Positions 25,844 to 35,180 are shown, numbered from the stretch's first letter. The stretch is DNA of 64,000 nt from Lachnospiraceae bacterium (GCA_910575565.1 CAJTFL010000001.1:372001-436000), one strand, 5' to 3'. Translations and numbers: made by a program. Notes: generated by a model not told the origin, from the sequence alone.

Positions 25844-27845
25844 GAAAAAAAGGCGGCAGTGGGAGCGTTTCCGGGAAAAGTTAGGGATAGATAACGCCGG
25901 GAAAATCCAGCGCGCCAGGCTTTGCCGGGAATATTGGCCGGAAAACTGCCGCCAGACGATGAAAACGGCGGATGAGCTGCTATCCCATACCTTTTTATTC
26001 CAGCTGCCCTGGGACATGGAGCAGACCCAGGAGCCGGTGCATTTTCCCGAAGGGATTGACTGGGGGCATATCGCCGGGGAGGATCCGGAGTTTGCCTACC
26101 AGATGAACCGCCACCGCTACTGGATCTGCCTGGGCCAGGCCTACGGCCTTACCGGCGACGAGCGGTACGCCCGGGAATTCGTGGCGCAGCTTTCCCACTG
26201 GCTGGAAAAAGAGCCCCAGGACGGGGAGGATGCCCGCCTTACCTGGAGGACTTTGGAGGCCGGGCTGCGGGCCGACTACTGGGTGCGGGCTATGGCGCTT
26301 TTTGCGGACAGCCCGGCGGTGACGGATGAGGTGGCAGGGCGGTTTCTTGACGGGCTGGAATCTCACGGGAGATGGCTTTTTGAAAATCCAGCCGCCGGGT
26401 TTTCAAGGAAGAGCAACTGGGGCATCATGGAATATGCCGGACTGTACCTTTTGGGCTTGATCCTGGAAAATGAAGCGTATACGGAAAAAGCCTGCCGGTA
26501 TTTAAGGGACGGCCTGCATATCCAGGTCATGGATGACGGGATGCATTGGGAGATGTCGCCCATGTACCATAACGAAGTGCTGATGGCCTGCCTTGAGGTG
26601 CTGCGGCTCGCCGCCATCTGGGGAGATTTTCCTTTTTCCGGGGAAGAGAAGGGGATAATTGAAAAAATGGCCCGCGTAACCTTGGCCTTAAAAACCCCTT
26701 CCGGCTGCCAGCCTATGACGGGAGACTCAGACGATACAGACGTAAGGGATCTGTTAAGCCAGGCGGCCTTAATCCTTGGGGACGGCCGGTTGAAAGCAGG
26801 CGGCTTCCCCCGGCTGGATTATGAAAGCATCTGGCTGTTCGGACCTGAAGGGGCTAAGGCTTACCAGGAAATAAAGGCGGAGCCTTTAACGCCAGGCTTA
26901 ACCTTCCTGCCAGACTCCGGCCAGGCGGTGATGCGCAGCGGCTGGGGAGAGGAAGATAGCTGGCTTTATTTTGTCAATGGGCCTCTTGGCGGCGGCCACG
27001 GCCATCAGGATAAGCTGCATATGGGATTGTGGCTGGAGGGGGAAGAAGTGCTTCAGGACAGTGGGCGCCATACCTATAAGGATAGCCCCCTGCGGTATCG
27101 GCTGAAATCTGCAAAGGCCCACAATGTGCCCATGCTTTGGGGGAAGGAATACGCAAAAAGCAAGGACACCTGGACGTATGAGGCTCTGCCCCAATGCTTC
27201 CCTAACCGGGTTAACAGGCAGGGGGAATATTTGTTTTTAGAAGGGCTGCACGGAGGATACGCCCCCCAGGGGATCACGGTGCAGCGGCGCATCGTGGCCG
27301 TTTCCTTTGATCTCTTTGCCGTCTGTGACACCTTCCTGGGCAGTATGCCGGAGGAGATTATCCAAAGCTTCCATTTTGGGGAAGGGATAAGGCTTGCCAG
27401 GACGGGAGATGGGGTAGAGGGAAGGGGAAGGAAATGCCGTTTTGCCGTAAAAAGCTTTGCCAAAGGAGAAATCGCCAGCCAGGAATTGGGGACTTTCCCC
27501 ATTTCCCGGCATTACAACCAGCTGGGTGAGCGGGCCAGCTTAAGGGTCAGGGGAAAGGGCGCCAGGACGCTGACCACCTTCCTGATCCGCAGACAGGGGG
27601 ATATGGACGTAAGCATCCTTCCGGAACCGGTGGTAAACGCCGTCAGCGGGCAGGCCTTAAAGGCCGAAGAGGCGGAAGGGTATATGGCGGTTTGCGGGAA
27701 GGAGAAGATCGGCCTGGTATTCCTCCACAGCGAAGCAGGGAATGCCAGGGATTATAACGGCATAGGGGGGATATGCGGCTTAGGCAGGACGATGGCGTGC
27801 CGCTTGAGCCAAAATCCGGGCCGTATGACGGTTTTGCAATGGTGA
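25830..27845 (+). CDS. Heparinase II/III family polysaccharide lyase
   Basis: 671 residues from ATG 25830, placed 5-8 bases after AAGGAG and overlapping the sulfatase stop. No signal peptide. The N-terminal alpha/alpha toroid (about 20-350, with NWGIMEYAG and HWEMSPMYHNEV) is followed by the Hepar_II_III beta-sheet domain with GGGHGHQDKLHMGLWLEGE and DSGRHTYK. Lyases of this fold cut heparan sulfate, other glycosaminoglycans or alginate by beta-elimination, leaving unsaturated uronyl ends for GH88. Being intracellular, it probably acts on imported oligosaccharides. Confidence 0.87.
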   Translation: MVLGEKKRRQWERFREKLGIDNAGKIQRARLCREYWPENCRQTMKTADELLSHTFLFQLPWDMEQTQEPVHFPEGIDWGHIAGEDPEFAYQMNRHRYWICLGQAYGLTGDERYAREFVAQLSHWLEKEPQDGEDARLTWRTLEAGLRADYWVRAMALFADSPAVTDEVAGRFLDGLESHGRWLFENPAAGFSRKSNWGIMEYAGLYLLGLILENEAYTEKACRYLRDGLHIQVMDDGMHWEMSPMYHNEVLMACLEVLRLAAIWGDFPFSGEEKGIIEKMARVTLALKTPSGCQPMTGDSDDTDVRDLLSQAALILGDGRLKAGGFPRLDYESIWLFGPEGAKAYQEIKAEPLTPGLTFLPDSGQAVMRSGWGEEDSWLYFVNGPLGGGHGHQDKLHMGLWLEGEEVLQDSGRHTYKDSPLRYRLKSAKAHNVPMLWGKEYAKSKDTWTYEALPQCFPNRVNRQGEYLFLEGLHGGYAPQGITVQRRIVAVSFDLFAVCDTFLGSMPEEIIQSFHFGEGIRLARTGDGVEGRGRKCRFAVKSFAKGEIASQELGTFPISRHYNQLGERASLRVRGKGARTLTTFLIRRQGDMDVSILPEPVVNAVSGQALKAEEAEGYMAVCGKEKIGLVFLHSEAGNARDYNGIGGICGLGRTMACRLSQNPGRMTVLQW

Positions 27846-27857
27846 AAGGGGAAACAG

Positions 27858-28784
27858 ATGAAGAAAAAACCAGTTCTTGTGATTATGGCGGCCGGCATGG
27901 GAAGCCGGTATGGGGGCTTAAAGCAGATTGACCCTGTTGACGTGGAAGGAAACTTGATCATTGACTTTTCCATATATGACGCGGTGGCGGCAGGCTTTGA
28001 GAAGATTATTTTTATTATCAAAAAATCCATCGAGGAAGAGTTTAAGGAGCGCATCGGCAGACGCATGGAAAGCCATGTGGAGGCTGCCTATGTTTACCAG
28101 GAGCTTGATCATCTGCCGGAGGGCTACCGCTGCCCTGAGGGGAGAAAGAAGCCATGGGGGACGGGCCATGCCATCCTCAGCTGCCGGGAAGCGCTAGGGG
28201 ATGCGCCTTTTGCCGTGATCAACGCCGATGATTATTACGGGAAAACGGCCTTTAAGGTGATATTTGACCAGCTTTCCTCCATGGAAGACGATGAGCTGTG
28301 CCATTACGCCATGGTGGGCTATGACCTTAACAAGACCTTGACGGATTACGGCCATGTAGCCAGGGGCGTGTGCTCCCTGGATTCGGAGGGGATGCTTAAG
28401 GCGATCACGGAGCGGACCCGGATAGAACGCCATAGAGGCCTGGCGGAGTTTACGGAGGATGAGGGGGCAAGCTGGACGGCTCTGCCGGAGGAAACGGTGG
28501 TGTCCATGAACCTGTGGGGATTTACCCCCAGCATTTTAAGGGAATTGGAAAAACGTTTCCCTGCCTTTCTTGACCAGGGCTTAAAGAGCAATCCGCAAAA
28601 ATGCGAATACTTCCTTCCCTTTGTGGTGGACGAGATCCTTAAGGAAGGGCTGGGGGATGTGAAGGTGCTCCGCTCGCCGGATAACTGGTACGGCGTCACC
28701 TACAAGGAAGACAAGGAAAAGGTGGCGGCGGCCATCGCCAGGCTTAAGGAAGAGGGCCTGTACCCAAAGCGGCTGTGGGAATGA
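27858..28784 (+). CDS. Sugar-phosphate nucleotidyltransferase-like protein
   Basis: 308 residues with a GT-A-like nucleotidyltransferase fold: VIMAAGMGSRYGGLKQ is the nucleotide-binding loop, and AVINADDYYG holds a metal-binding Asp. It resembles UTP-glucose-1-phosphate uridylyltransferase-related proteins. Why it ends a catabolic operon is unclear; it could activate a released amino sugar or uronate, or serve glycan synthesis. Start 12 bases after the lyase stop with GAAAGGGG. The convergent regulator gene ends 18 bases downstream. Confidence 0.82.
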   Translation: MKKKPVLVIMAAGMGSRYGGLKQIDPVDVEGNLIIDFSIYDAVAAGFEKIIFIIKKSIEEEFKERIGRRMESHVEAAYVYQELDHLPEGYRCPEGRKKPWGTGHAILSCREALGDAPFAVINADDYYGKTAFKVIFDQLSSMEDDELCHYAMVGYDLNKTLTDYGHVARGVCSLDSEGMLKAITERTRIERHRGLAEFTEDEGASWTALPEETVVSMNLWGFTPSILRELEKRFPAFLDQGLKSNPQKCEYFLPFVVDEILKEGLGDVKVLRSPDNWYGVTYKEDKEKVAAAIARLKEEGLYPKRLWE

Positions 28785-28802
28785 TTTTGGGCAAGCAGGC
28801 CG

Positions 28803-30425
28803 TCAGTCCGTTTTGTTTAATTTGCGCCAGCACTCATAGTTTTTCGGGGCCATGCCTGTGACCTTCTTAAAGACTTTGCTGAAATAGTAGGCGTTTTCAA
28901 AGCCCAGCTGATCGGCGATCTCATAGATTAGGTACTGGCCGGAGTCGATCAGCTCCTTGGCGTGCTCGATTTTCACCTCGGCGATATAGTCGGATACGGT
29001 TTTGTTCATGTAGCGGCTGAAGGTGGAGCTTAAGTAGCCGGGGCTGATGGTTAAGTGCTCCGCGATCTCGGACAGGGTTAATTTCTCCCGGTAATGCTCG
29101 TGGATATAGCGCTTGGCCATATAGACGAACTTATCCGACCGTTTTTCCTTCCGCTCCGCCAGCATGGCGCAGATTTTTTCGCAGAAGCTGTCCAGCCACA
29201 GCAGGATGTCGTCTAAGCTCCCCAGGCCAGACAGCTGTTTGGCGATATCGATGCTGTAGGGAAAGGCATTTTCCCGGGTGCTTTCATTCTGCAGCAGGTC
29301 ATGGAGGTAGGAGTAAATGTTAATGCAGGCGCTGACGGCCTGGGGCTTGTCCGGCTTATACTGGGCGAACAGTTCGGAAAGCTCCCGGAAAATCTCCTTT
29401 AAGTCCTGGCTTTCATTTTCCAGCACGGCGGCGGACATGGATTTTTTCAGGAAATTGATGTTAAATTCCCTTTGGGCAGGCTGCCGGAGCCGGGATTTCT
29501 GATCCTGGTAGAAGGAAATGCCCAGGGCGGAATCGTAGTAGCACCGCCCAAGAGCCGACCTAGCCTCCGAGAGGGCCTGGGGAAGCCGGGAGGTTTCCCT
29601 GCTCTTCTGGCTGATGCCGAAAAGAGCCGTCAGGGCAAAGTAGGTTCCAAGGGCCACGTTTACCTTCGTGCAGAATTCGGACAGGGCTTTTTCATTGTCG
29701 CTTTCCGCTTTTGGGGAAACCACAAGGAGCATGGTATCCTTTTGGGGCATCAGCATAGCATGGCTGGAAAAATAGCGGGTTCCAATCCCGGAAACCACGT
29801 CCAGAAGCTGGCTGGAAATAAACTGGAAATCGTAAGGCTCCGTCTGCCCGAACAGGATCTGCTCCGGCTTCATCTGGAGCAGGAGCAGGTAGGCGTTGCG
29901 GTAGCTGGCGTCAATCTCCGGGTTAAAGGCAAATTCGCTGTCCGATGGGGGGGTTAAAAGCAGCTGGGAAAAGTAATTTTGTTCCAGCTGCTTTCGGCTG
30001 TCTTTCAGCAGAAGGGCGTACAGCTCCTTGTTGTGGTGGCTTTCCATGCGGGAGCAGTGCTCCTTGGCCCGCTCCAGGGCCTGGATCAGCGTCTGGGGCT
30101 TTAAATCCAGCTTAACCAGGTAGTCTGTGGCCCCAAGGTGCACGGCCTCCTTAGCCAGCTGGAAATCCTCCAAATTCGTCAGGAAGATGAAAGCAAATTC
30201 ACAGTTTTTCTCCTTGCAGGCCTGGATCAGCTCCAGGCCGTTCATCACCGGCATACGGATGTCTGTGATCACGATATCCGGGCGGGTGTCTAAGATTAAG
30301 TCAATGGCAGTATGGCCATTGGTGGCCTTCCCCACGATGCAGCAGTCGTGCTCTTCCCAGCAGATCAGGGAAGCGATCCCTGCTAAGATCAGCGGTTCGT
30401 CATCAATCAGGATTATTCGGTACAT
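28803..30425 (-). CDS. YesN-type response regulator with AraC DNA-binding domain
   Basis: 540 residues: N-terminal receiver (1-120) with D8-D9 and phospho-acceptor D55 in ITDIRMPVMNG, a long middle region (130-430) as in YesN/AraC regulators, and a C-terminal pair of helix-turn-helix motifs (about 440-535) containing SEIAEHLTISPGYLSSTFSRYM and IADQLGFENAYYFSKVFKK. It overlaps the kinase gene by 23 bases, so they form one two-component system. It is the best candidate to bind the shared operators at 19731 and 32314 and to switch on the glycosaminoglycan genes. Confidence 0.92.
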   Translation of the reverse strand: MYRIILIDDEPLILAGIASLICWEEHDCCIVGKATNGHTAIDLILDTRPDIVITDIRMPVMNGLELIQACKEKNCEFAFIFLTNLEDFQLAKEAVHLGATDYLVKLDLKPQTLIQALERAKEHCSRMESHHNKELYALLLKDSRKQLEQNYFSQLLLTPPSDSEFAFNPEIDASYRNAYLLLLQMKPEQILFGQTEPYDFQFISSQLLDVVSGIGTRYFSSHAMLMPQKDTMLLVVSPKAESDNEKALSEFCTKVNVALGTYFALTALFGISQKSRETSRLPQALSEARSALGRCYYDSALGISFYQDQKSRLRQPAQREFNINFLKKSMSAAVLENESQDLKEIFRELSELFAQYKPDKPQAVSACINIYSYLHDLLQNESTRENAFPYSIDIAKQLSGLGSLDDILLWLDSFCEKICAMLAERKEKRSDKFVYMAKRYIHEHYREKLTLSEIAEHLTISPGYLSSTFSRYMNKTVSDYIAEVKIEHAKELIDSGQYLIYEIADQLGFENAYYFSKVFKKVTGMAPKNYECWRKLNKTD

Positions 30426-32223
30426 AGGAAACTCCTTCTTTAAATTCCAGCGGAAGGGATACGGTGACGCAGGTATAGGCTCCTACCAGGCTTTCTATGG
30501 CAAGGCCGTACTTTTGGCCGTACACCAGCTTGATCCTGCGGTCAACGTTGGGAAGCCCGATTCCGCTCATATAGTGCTTCGTTACCCGGGAGGTGTCCGT
30601 CAGCATCCGGGCGATGTTTTCCTCGGATATGCCGATGCCATTGTCCCGGATGCTGATATGCAGCACGTCTTCCTTGGCATAAACATGGATTTGGATTAAT
30701 CCCGGCTTCCCGCTGGGCTCGATGCCGGAGAAGATGCTGTTTTCCACGATGGGCTGCAAGGTCAGCTTGATAATGCCTGCATCGTAAAGGGACGGGTCGT
30801 CCACGGAAATCTCAACGTCAAACAACTCAATGTAGCGGATTTTTTCGATGGTAACGTAATGGTCGAGGAATTCCAATTCCTGACGGACGGTCACTTTTTC
30901 GTTGAAGCCTTTTGCCATGTTTTTCAGCAGGGAGGAGAGGGCGGATACTACCCGGACAATCCCTGTGCTGTGCTGCATGGTGGCAATCCACTTGATGGAA
31001 TCCAAGGTATTGTAAAGGAAGTGGGGGTTGATCTGGGCCTGCAGCATCTTAATCTCTAAGTCCATCTTTTCCTGCTCATCCCGGATGCGGCTTTCCATCA
31101 GGTCGGAGACATGGGCGGACATTTCGTTGATCTGCCTCCCGATGATCCCCAGCTCATCATCGGATTCGATGGCCGGATTCCTGGCAAAATTGCCGGAGGA
31201 GATAACCTCCATATGGGCAACAAGGCGCAGGATGGGGCGGGTTAAATACCGGGTGAAGGACAGGGAAAGGAAAAACCCGATGGCAATGCAGGAAAGGAAT
31301 ACCAACCCCACCGTAGCCAGGATGGCGTTAGCGTTGGGGGAGATGGTTTTTAAGGGCAAAACCTCGCAGAGGATCAAGCCGCTGACCGATAAGCGCTCCC
31401 AGGTAAGGATGCAGTCCGTTTCCGACAGCCTTACCCGCAAGCTTCCCGCCGGTTCCCGGTGGGCGTTAAGGATTTCTTCTATGTCCGCCGCAAAAAAAGG
31501 CTCCATGTTCATGCTGCTGACCGGTGAAAAGTCGCTGGTCATAATCAGCATGGACTTATCCTGGGATAAAAGGGCCAGGGTGTTCTGGAACAATTTAGGG
31601 GACAGGGTGAGGCAGACCCAGGCATCCTTGGGGGATTCCCTCTTGGAATACTGGAGGGGGCGGATTAAGGGGAGGACACAGGGGATGGTTTTGCTGTCCA
31701 GGGAAAAGGGGTTGCTTTTTAAGGTCAGGGTATATTCCCCCATATGCTTGTTCAGCAGCTCCTCAAACCAGGGAGCGGCCATGATGCTTTCGGCGTCGTT
31801 CCAGCTGCCGTAGGATGTCCCGGCCTGGATCAGCAGGGAATTCTTTTCGTATACCGTGATCTTGTGGATGTATTCATTATAGCCGGAGATGGCGCAAAGA
31901 TCCTTTAACACCTCGGCGGCGTAAATGCCGGACTCCTCGCTGGAGCGGTGAAGCCGCCCGGAAAGGACGGAGGTTAAGAACAAAGATTTCCGCCCGGCAC
32001 AGTTTTGGACGATGTTAATCAGCTCGTCGCAGGCGATCTCAAGCCTGGAGGCAAGCAGATGCAGCCGATTGGCCGAGCTGGCCCTTTCGCTGGCAATGGC
32101 GTCCTTTCGGTAAAAGGAATAGGTATAGATACTGATGATGCAGGCAATGCAGGAAATCATCAGGAGATTATAGGCGATCATCCGCTTCCGGAAGGTTGTG
32201 GGGATTTTATTCGTATTCATCAT
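30403..32223 (-). CDS. YesM-type sensor histidine kinase
   Basis: About 606 residues. The ATG at 32223 fits AAAAGGA better than the ATG at 32229. TM1 (about 15-37), an extracellular Cache-like sensor (38-285), TM2 (about 295-315), HAMP, then a His_kinase domain with H401 in QINPHFLYNTLDSIKW and an ATPase domain with RDNGIGIS and GIGLPNVDRR. Kinases of this type sense sugars or oligosaccharides, often with a binding protein. It is divergent from the TauE gene, and the operator at 32314 lies between them. Confidence 0.92.
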   Translation of the reverse strand: MMNTNKIPTTFRKRMIAYNLLMISCIACIISIYTYSFYRKDAIASERASSANRLHLLASRLEIACDELINIVQNCAGRKSLFLTSVLSGRLHRSSEESGIYAAEVLKDLCAISGYNEYIHKITVYEKNSLLIQAGTSYGSWNDAESIMAAPWFEELLNKHMGEYTLTLKSNPFSLDSKTIPCVLPLIRPLQYSKRESPKDAWVCLTLSPKLFQNTLALLSQDKSMLIMTSDFSPVSSMNMEPFFAADIEEILNAHREPAGSLRVRLSETDCILTWERLSVSGLILCEVLPLKTISPNANAILATVGLVFLSCIAIGFFLSLSFTRYLTRPILRLVAHMEVISSGNFARNPAIESDDELGIIGRQINEMSAHVSDLMESRIRDEQEKMDLEIKMLQAQINPHFLYNTLDSIKWIATMQHSTGIVRVVSALSSLLKNMAKGFNEKVTVRQELEFLDHYVTIEKIRYIELFDVEISVDDPSLYDAGIIKLTLQPIVENSIFSGIEPSGKPGLIQIHVYAKEDVLHISIRDNGIGISEENIARMLTDTSRVTKHYMSGIGLPNVDRRIKLVYGQKYGLAIESLVGAYTCVTVSLPLEFKEGVSYVPNNPD

Positions 32224-32313
32224 AGGCATCCTTTTCCATAATTCTTAAAGTGATTATACAAAAGAATGCGGATGTTTACAATGAAAATTAGACAAGATAT
32301 CCAAAAAGTAACA

Positions 32314-32426
32314 GAATATGAAAAAAGTATATGTTTTTTGGGGAAGATTGCGGGGAGCCAAAGATAGGAAATCTTAATCCAAAGATTGTGGATTTTCCGG
32401 AAGGATAGTTTCTGTTAGACTATGCC
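32314..32426 (+). promoter_or_regulatory. Operator-promoter of the TauE gene, twin of the one at 19731
   Basis: Upstream box from 32316 (ATATGAAAAAAGTATATG), operator 32366-32393 (AGGAAATC, then the inverted repeat AATCC-N9-GGATT) and extended -10 TGTTAGACT ending 32421. From 32366 to 32425 it aligns without gaps to 19783-19842. The spacing from upstream box to operator is 50 bases here and 51 in the other copy. Confidence 0.65.
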
Positions 32427-32464
32427 CATCAAAACGAAAACTTATGAACGAAGGGGGAGAGGGG

Positions 32465-33271
32465 ATGAATCTGTATCTATACACGGTCTTTGCGGCGGTA
32501 AGCCTTCTGGCATCGGCAGCAGGCGCTGTCTGCGGCATCGGCGGCGGGGTGCTAATCAAGCCGGTGCTGGATGCCTTCGGGGTTTTGGACGTGGCCTCCA
32601 TCAGCTTCCTGTCCGGCTTAACCGTCCTGTCCATGTCCGCCTATTCCGTGGCGAAGGCCAGGGCAGGCGGTTCCTGCCTTGTGGAGAAAAAGACCGGCAC
32701 GTTCCTGGCCTTAGGGGCAGCCATAGGCGGCGTCTGGGGGAAAACGATGTTCCAGTGCCTTGCCGGCATGGCGGGGGACAGAGAGCAGGTGGGAGCCGTG
32801 CAGGCCCTGTGCCTGTTCTTTGTCACCCTGGGGACGTTTATCTATACCCTGGAAAAAAAGCGGATTAAAACCCATCACGTGTCCGGCGGCTTTGCCTGCC
32901 TGCTTATCGGGCTGGTTTTGGGGGTTCTTTCCTCTTTCCTGGGCATCGGCGGCGGCCCCATAAACCTGGTGGTTCTGTACTTCTTTTTTTCCATGGATAC
33001 AAAGGCGGCGGCCCAGAACTCGCTGTACATCATCTTGTTTTCCCAGGCCGCAAGCCTGCTTAACTCCCTGGCCACGAAAACCGTGCCCCCCTGCGACTTA
33101 GGCCTTCTGGCAGCCATGGTGGCCTGCGGCATCCTGGGCGGGGCTGCAGGGAGATGGATGAACCGGCGCATGGACGGGGAGATGGTGAACCGGCTGTTTA
33201 AGGGGCTGATGCTCCTGATTATGGCCGTCTGCATATACAATACCCTGCGGTTTGCCGGTTTGCCCCTTTAG
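32465..33271 (+). CDS. TauE/SafE family membrane exporter
   Basis: 268 residues from ATG 32465 with GGGGGAGAGGGG upstream. About 8 hydrophobic segments with the two half-repeats of the family, GAVCGIGGGVLIKP and SSFLGIGGGPINL. TauE/SafE proteins export sulfite, sulfoacetate or related anions. In a locus with a cytoplasmic sulfatase, export of released sulfate or a derived sulfur oxyanion is plausible. Its promoter carries the same operator as the importer operon, which supports a shared role. Confidence 0.87.
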   Translation: MNLYLYTVFAAVSLLASAAGAVCGIGGGVLIKPVLDAFGVLDVASISFLSGLTVLSMSAYSVAKARAGGSCLVEKKTGTFLALGAAIGGVWGKTMFQCLAGMAGDREQVGAVQALCLFFVTLGTFIYTLEKKRIKTHHVSGGFACLLIGLVLGVLSSFLGIGGGPINLVVLYFFFSMDTKAAAQNSLYIILFSQAASLLNSLATKTVPPCDLGLLAAMVACGILGGAAGRWMNRRMDGEMVNRLFKGLMLLIMAVCIYNTLRFAGLPL

Positions 33272-33313
33272 CCTTGGTACGGCCTGAACCTTAACTGGAT
33301 GATGCATAGCCGT

Positions 33314-33341
33314 ATTTGCCTATAACATGATATAGGCAAAT
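33314..33341. terminator. Inverted repeat between convergent genes
   Basis: ATTTGCCTATA (33314-33324) and TATAGGCAAAT (33331-33341) form a perfect 11-bp stem with a 6-base loop between the convergent TauE gene and the secreted-protein gene. No long T-tract follows, so terminator function is only likely. Confidence 0.5.
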
Positions 33342-33364
33342 AAAGCAGATGATCAAGGATTTTG

Positions 33365-34318
33365 CTATTTTAAGATTTTAAAGGTGCTGATGATTTCCTC
33401 CTGCATAGCATAGGCGTTATCGTTGATCTGGCTGTCTATAAATACGTCGAAGCTGATCATCCAGTTTTTCATGCCCGCCGGAGTTACCGGAATGTAAACG
33501 GATAGCTTTAAAAAGTCGCAGGAGCCTTCGCAGAGCAGATAGGTGAGGTGTTCTGTCTGGTAGGGCTTTGTGATCCAGGTCAGCTGGCTTGCGTCCAGCA
33601 TTAAACGGTCATTTAACTTGCCGCTGTCTACATAGGCCTGGATTGCTTCCAGGGAGTGGAAATCTTCCCAATCCCATTCCGGCATAACCATAATCTTCCC
33701 GTAGTCCCTTAAGGGATTTGCCGCCAGGCTTGGGCGCTCGTCCCGGATGCTTAGCTGGCCAAAGGAAGTCCAGACAATGATGGAAGCTACGGTATCCCCG
33801 TCTTTTTCCAGGGAATAAACCAAGATGCCGTATTCCTTGGTCTGGATGCGGTACTGGTATCCGGTTAGGTCGGAAATTGCCAAAACCTGCTGGAAATACG
33901 GAGCCAGGCCGCCGCCCTGGATATGCTGATCCACCTGGTCTTCCGGGCCAATCAGCGCATCGTCCTGGAAGGTCTCAAAATCATGGTCATCCTTTGGCAT
34001 TTCCGAGTCGTTAAAGAAAACAATGGGGCTGATGTTGTTTGTGCCGAAAAACCAGCTTCCCGGGTATTCGATGTAAAACAGGTCGTTGTTTAAGTAGCGG
34101 AGCGGATAGCCGTCGGATCCGATTTTGTCCGGAAGGAAGCTGATGCTGCAATGCTCGAAATAAACCGCCGGCGTCTGCTCCTCTGGCTCGTCGGCGAGGG
34201 CAGGGATGGGGGCAAGGGCGGAGGAGAGCAGGCAGCAGGCAAGGAATGTGGTGAATTTTTTCTTTCCAGGTAATGCTTTTTTTCTTTTTTGGCTGGTTGT
34301 TTTGCAGATTATTTTCAT
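33365..34318 (-). CDS. Secreted protein of unknown function
   Basis: 317 residues with a long basic N-terminus (MKIICKTTSQKRKKALPGKKK), a hydrophobic stretch and a probable signal peptidase site after ALA-DEP (about residue 43). The mature part has no Cys lipobox and no motif I recognise; it is acidic, with a region SISFLPDKIGSDGYPLRYLN near its start. It could be a cell-surface protein of the Lachnospiraceae. AGGAGG precedes the start. It stands alone between TauE and the phosphatase gene. Confidence 0.75.
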   Translation of the reverse strand: MKIICKTTSQKRKKALPGKKKFTTFLACCLLSSALAPIPALADEPEEQTPAVYFEHCSISFLPDKIGSDGYPLRYLNNDLFYIEYPGSWFFGTNNISPIVFFNDSEMPKDDHDFETFQDDALIGPEDQVDQHIQGGGLAPYFQQVLAISDLTGYQYRIQTKEYGILVYSLEKDGDTVASIIVWTSFGQLSIRDERPSLAANPLRDYGKIMVMPEWDWEDFHSLEAIQAYVDSGKLNDRLMLDASQLTWITKPYQTEHLTYLLCEGSCDFLKLSVYIPVTPAGMKNWMISFDVFIDSQINDNAYAMQEEIISTFKILK

Positions 34319-34388
34319 GGAGCATTTCCTCCTTTTTATTTGGTTCTTTTGATTTATCGCAGAATGTTTCTCCTTTTGGCTTTGCCGC

Positions 34389-34844
34389 TCATTCTGGCAT
34401 AAGCTGCTTTAAAAGCCCCTGGCAGCCTGCAAGGACATCCCGGTAGGTGCTTTCAAAATCTCCCGTATACCAGGGATCGGCCACATCCTGGCTGCTTCCT
34501 GCAAATTCCAGAAGCTTGTGCACCTTTCCTTCAGGATCACCGCCTGAAATCATCAGCATATTTCGGATATTCCAGCTATCCATCCCGATCAAATAGTCGT
34601 ATTTGGCGTAATCGGATCGCTTCATCTGCACAGCCGTCTTTCCGGCAGTGCTTATTCCTACCGATTTTAATTTTTCCCGGGTTCCCCGGTGAACCGGATT
34701 GCCGATTTCCTCCGTGCTGGTTGCGGCAGAGGCAATGTAAAATTGGCTTTGCCGGTTGGCTCGCTGAACCAAGTCTTTCATGACAAATTCAGCCATAGGG
34801 CTGCGGCAGATGTTGCCGTGGCAAATAAAAAGTATTTTTATCAT
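34389..34844 (-). CDS. Low-molecular-weight protein-tyrosine phosphatase
   Basis: 151 residues from the ATG at 34844, which begins MIKILFICHGNICRSPMAE; AAGGAG lies about 10 bases upstream. The P-loop C8-x5-R14-S matches the family, and the general acid is in DPWYTGDF near residue 120. It removes phosphate from protein tyrosines (or arginines in the McsB-linked branch). The open frame extends 34 codons further upstream but without a better start. Complete. Confidence 0.9.
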   Translation of the reverse strand: MIKILFICHGNICRSPMAEFVMKDLVQRANRQSQFYIASAATSTEEIGNPVHRGTREKLKSVGISTAGKTAVQMKRSDYAKYDYLIGMDSWNIRNMLMISGGDPEGKVHKLLEFAGSSQDVADPWYTGDFESTYRDVLAGCQGLLKQLMPE

Positions 34845-34952
34845 TTTTCCATAACTCCTTAAATGTTCTGTATTTCTTCTCAAATGCTTGATTTTACAGG
34901 CTTTTCGACTGTTCCTATGTTCTGTGTTTCCAGAGTATTTTCTCAAATCGTT

Positions 34953-35075
34953 TCATACTTTCTCATTTTCCTTTCCGTCCTCGTCAATATAACGGAACCG
35001 ATACCTCCCATCTGAGCGCTGATACTCGCCCTCACGCAAAATACGATTACGGTTATCTCTTCTTTTCTCACTCAT
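34953..35075 (-). pseudogene. N-terminal stub of a Tn916-type integrase
   Basis: A 40-codon frame starts MSEKRRDNRNRILREGEYQR and ends shortly after YIDEDGK. This matches the arm-type DNA-binding N-terminus of tyrosine integrases from Tn916/Tn1549-like conjugative transposons (intact length about 400). A GGAGAG site precedes the ATG. Everything after about residue 35 is lost, including the catalytic domain, so an integrative element was once here and has been excised by deletion. Confidence 0.75.
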
Positions 35076-35158
35076 CGAATCTCTCCGTACAGCTTTATTA
35101 TAGGAAACCGGCAATCCGCCGTTCCTTTTTCCAGAAATATTTATACAGCAGTTGTGTG

Positions 35159-35180
35159 ATCTAGTGTTGCAACACTAGAT
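35159..35180. promoter_or_regulatory. Perfect 22-bp palindrome upstream of the integrase stub
   Basis: The half-site is ATCTAGTGTTG and the other half is its exact reverse complement, with no spacer. It lies 84 bases before the integrase-stub ATG, in an otherwise gene-free gap (35076-35382). It looks like a dimer-binding operator; the rest of the gap shows nothing else clear. Confidence 0.55.
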
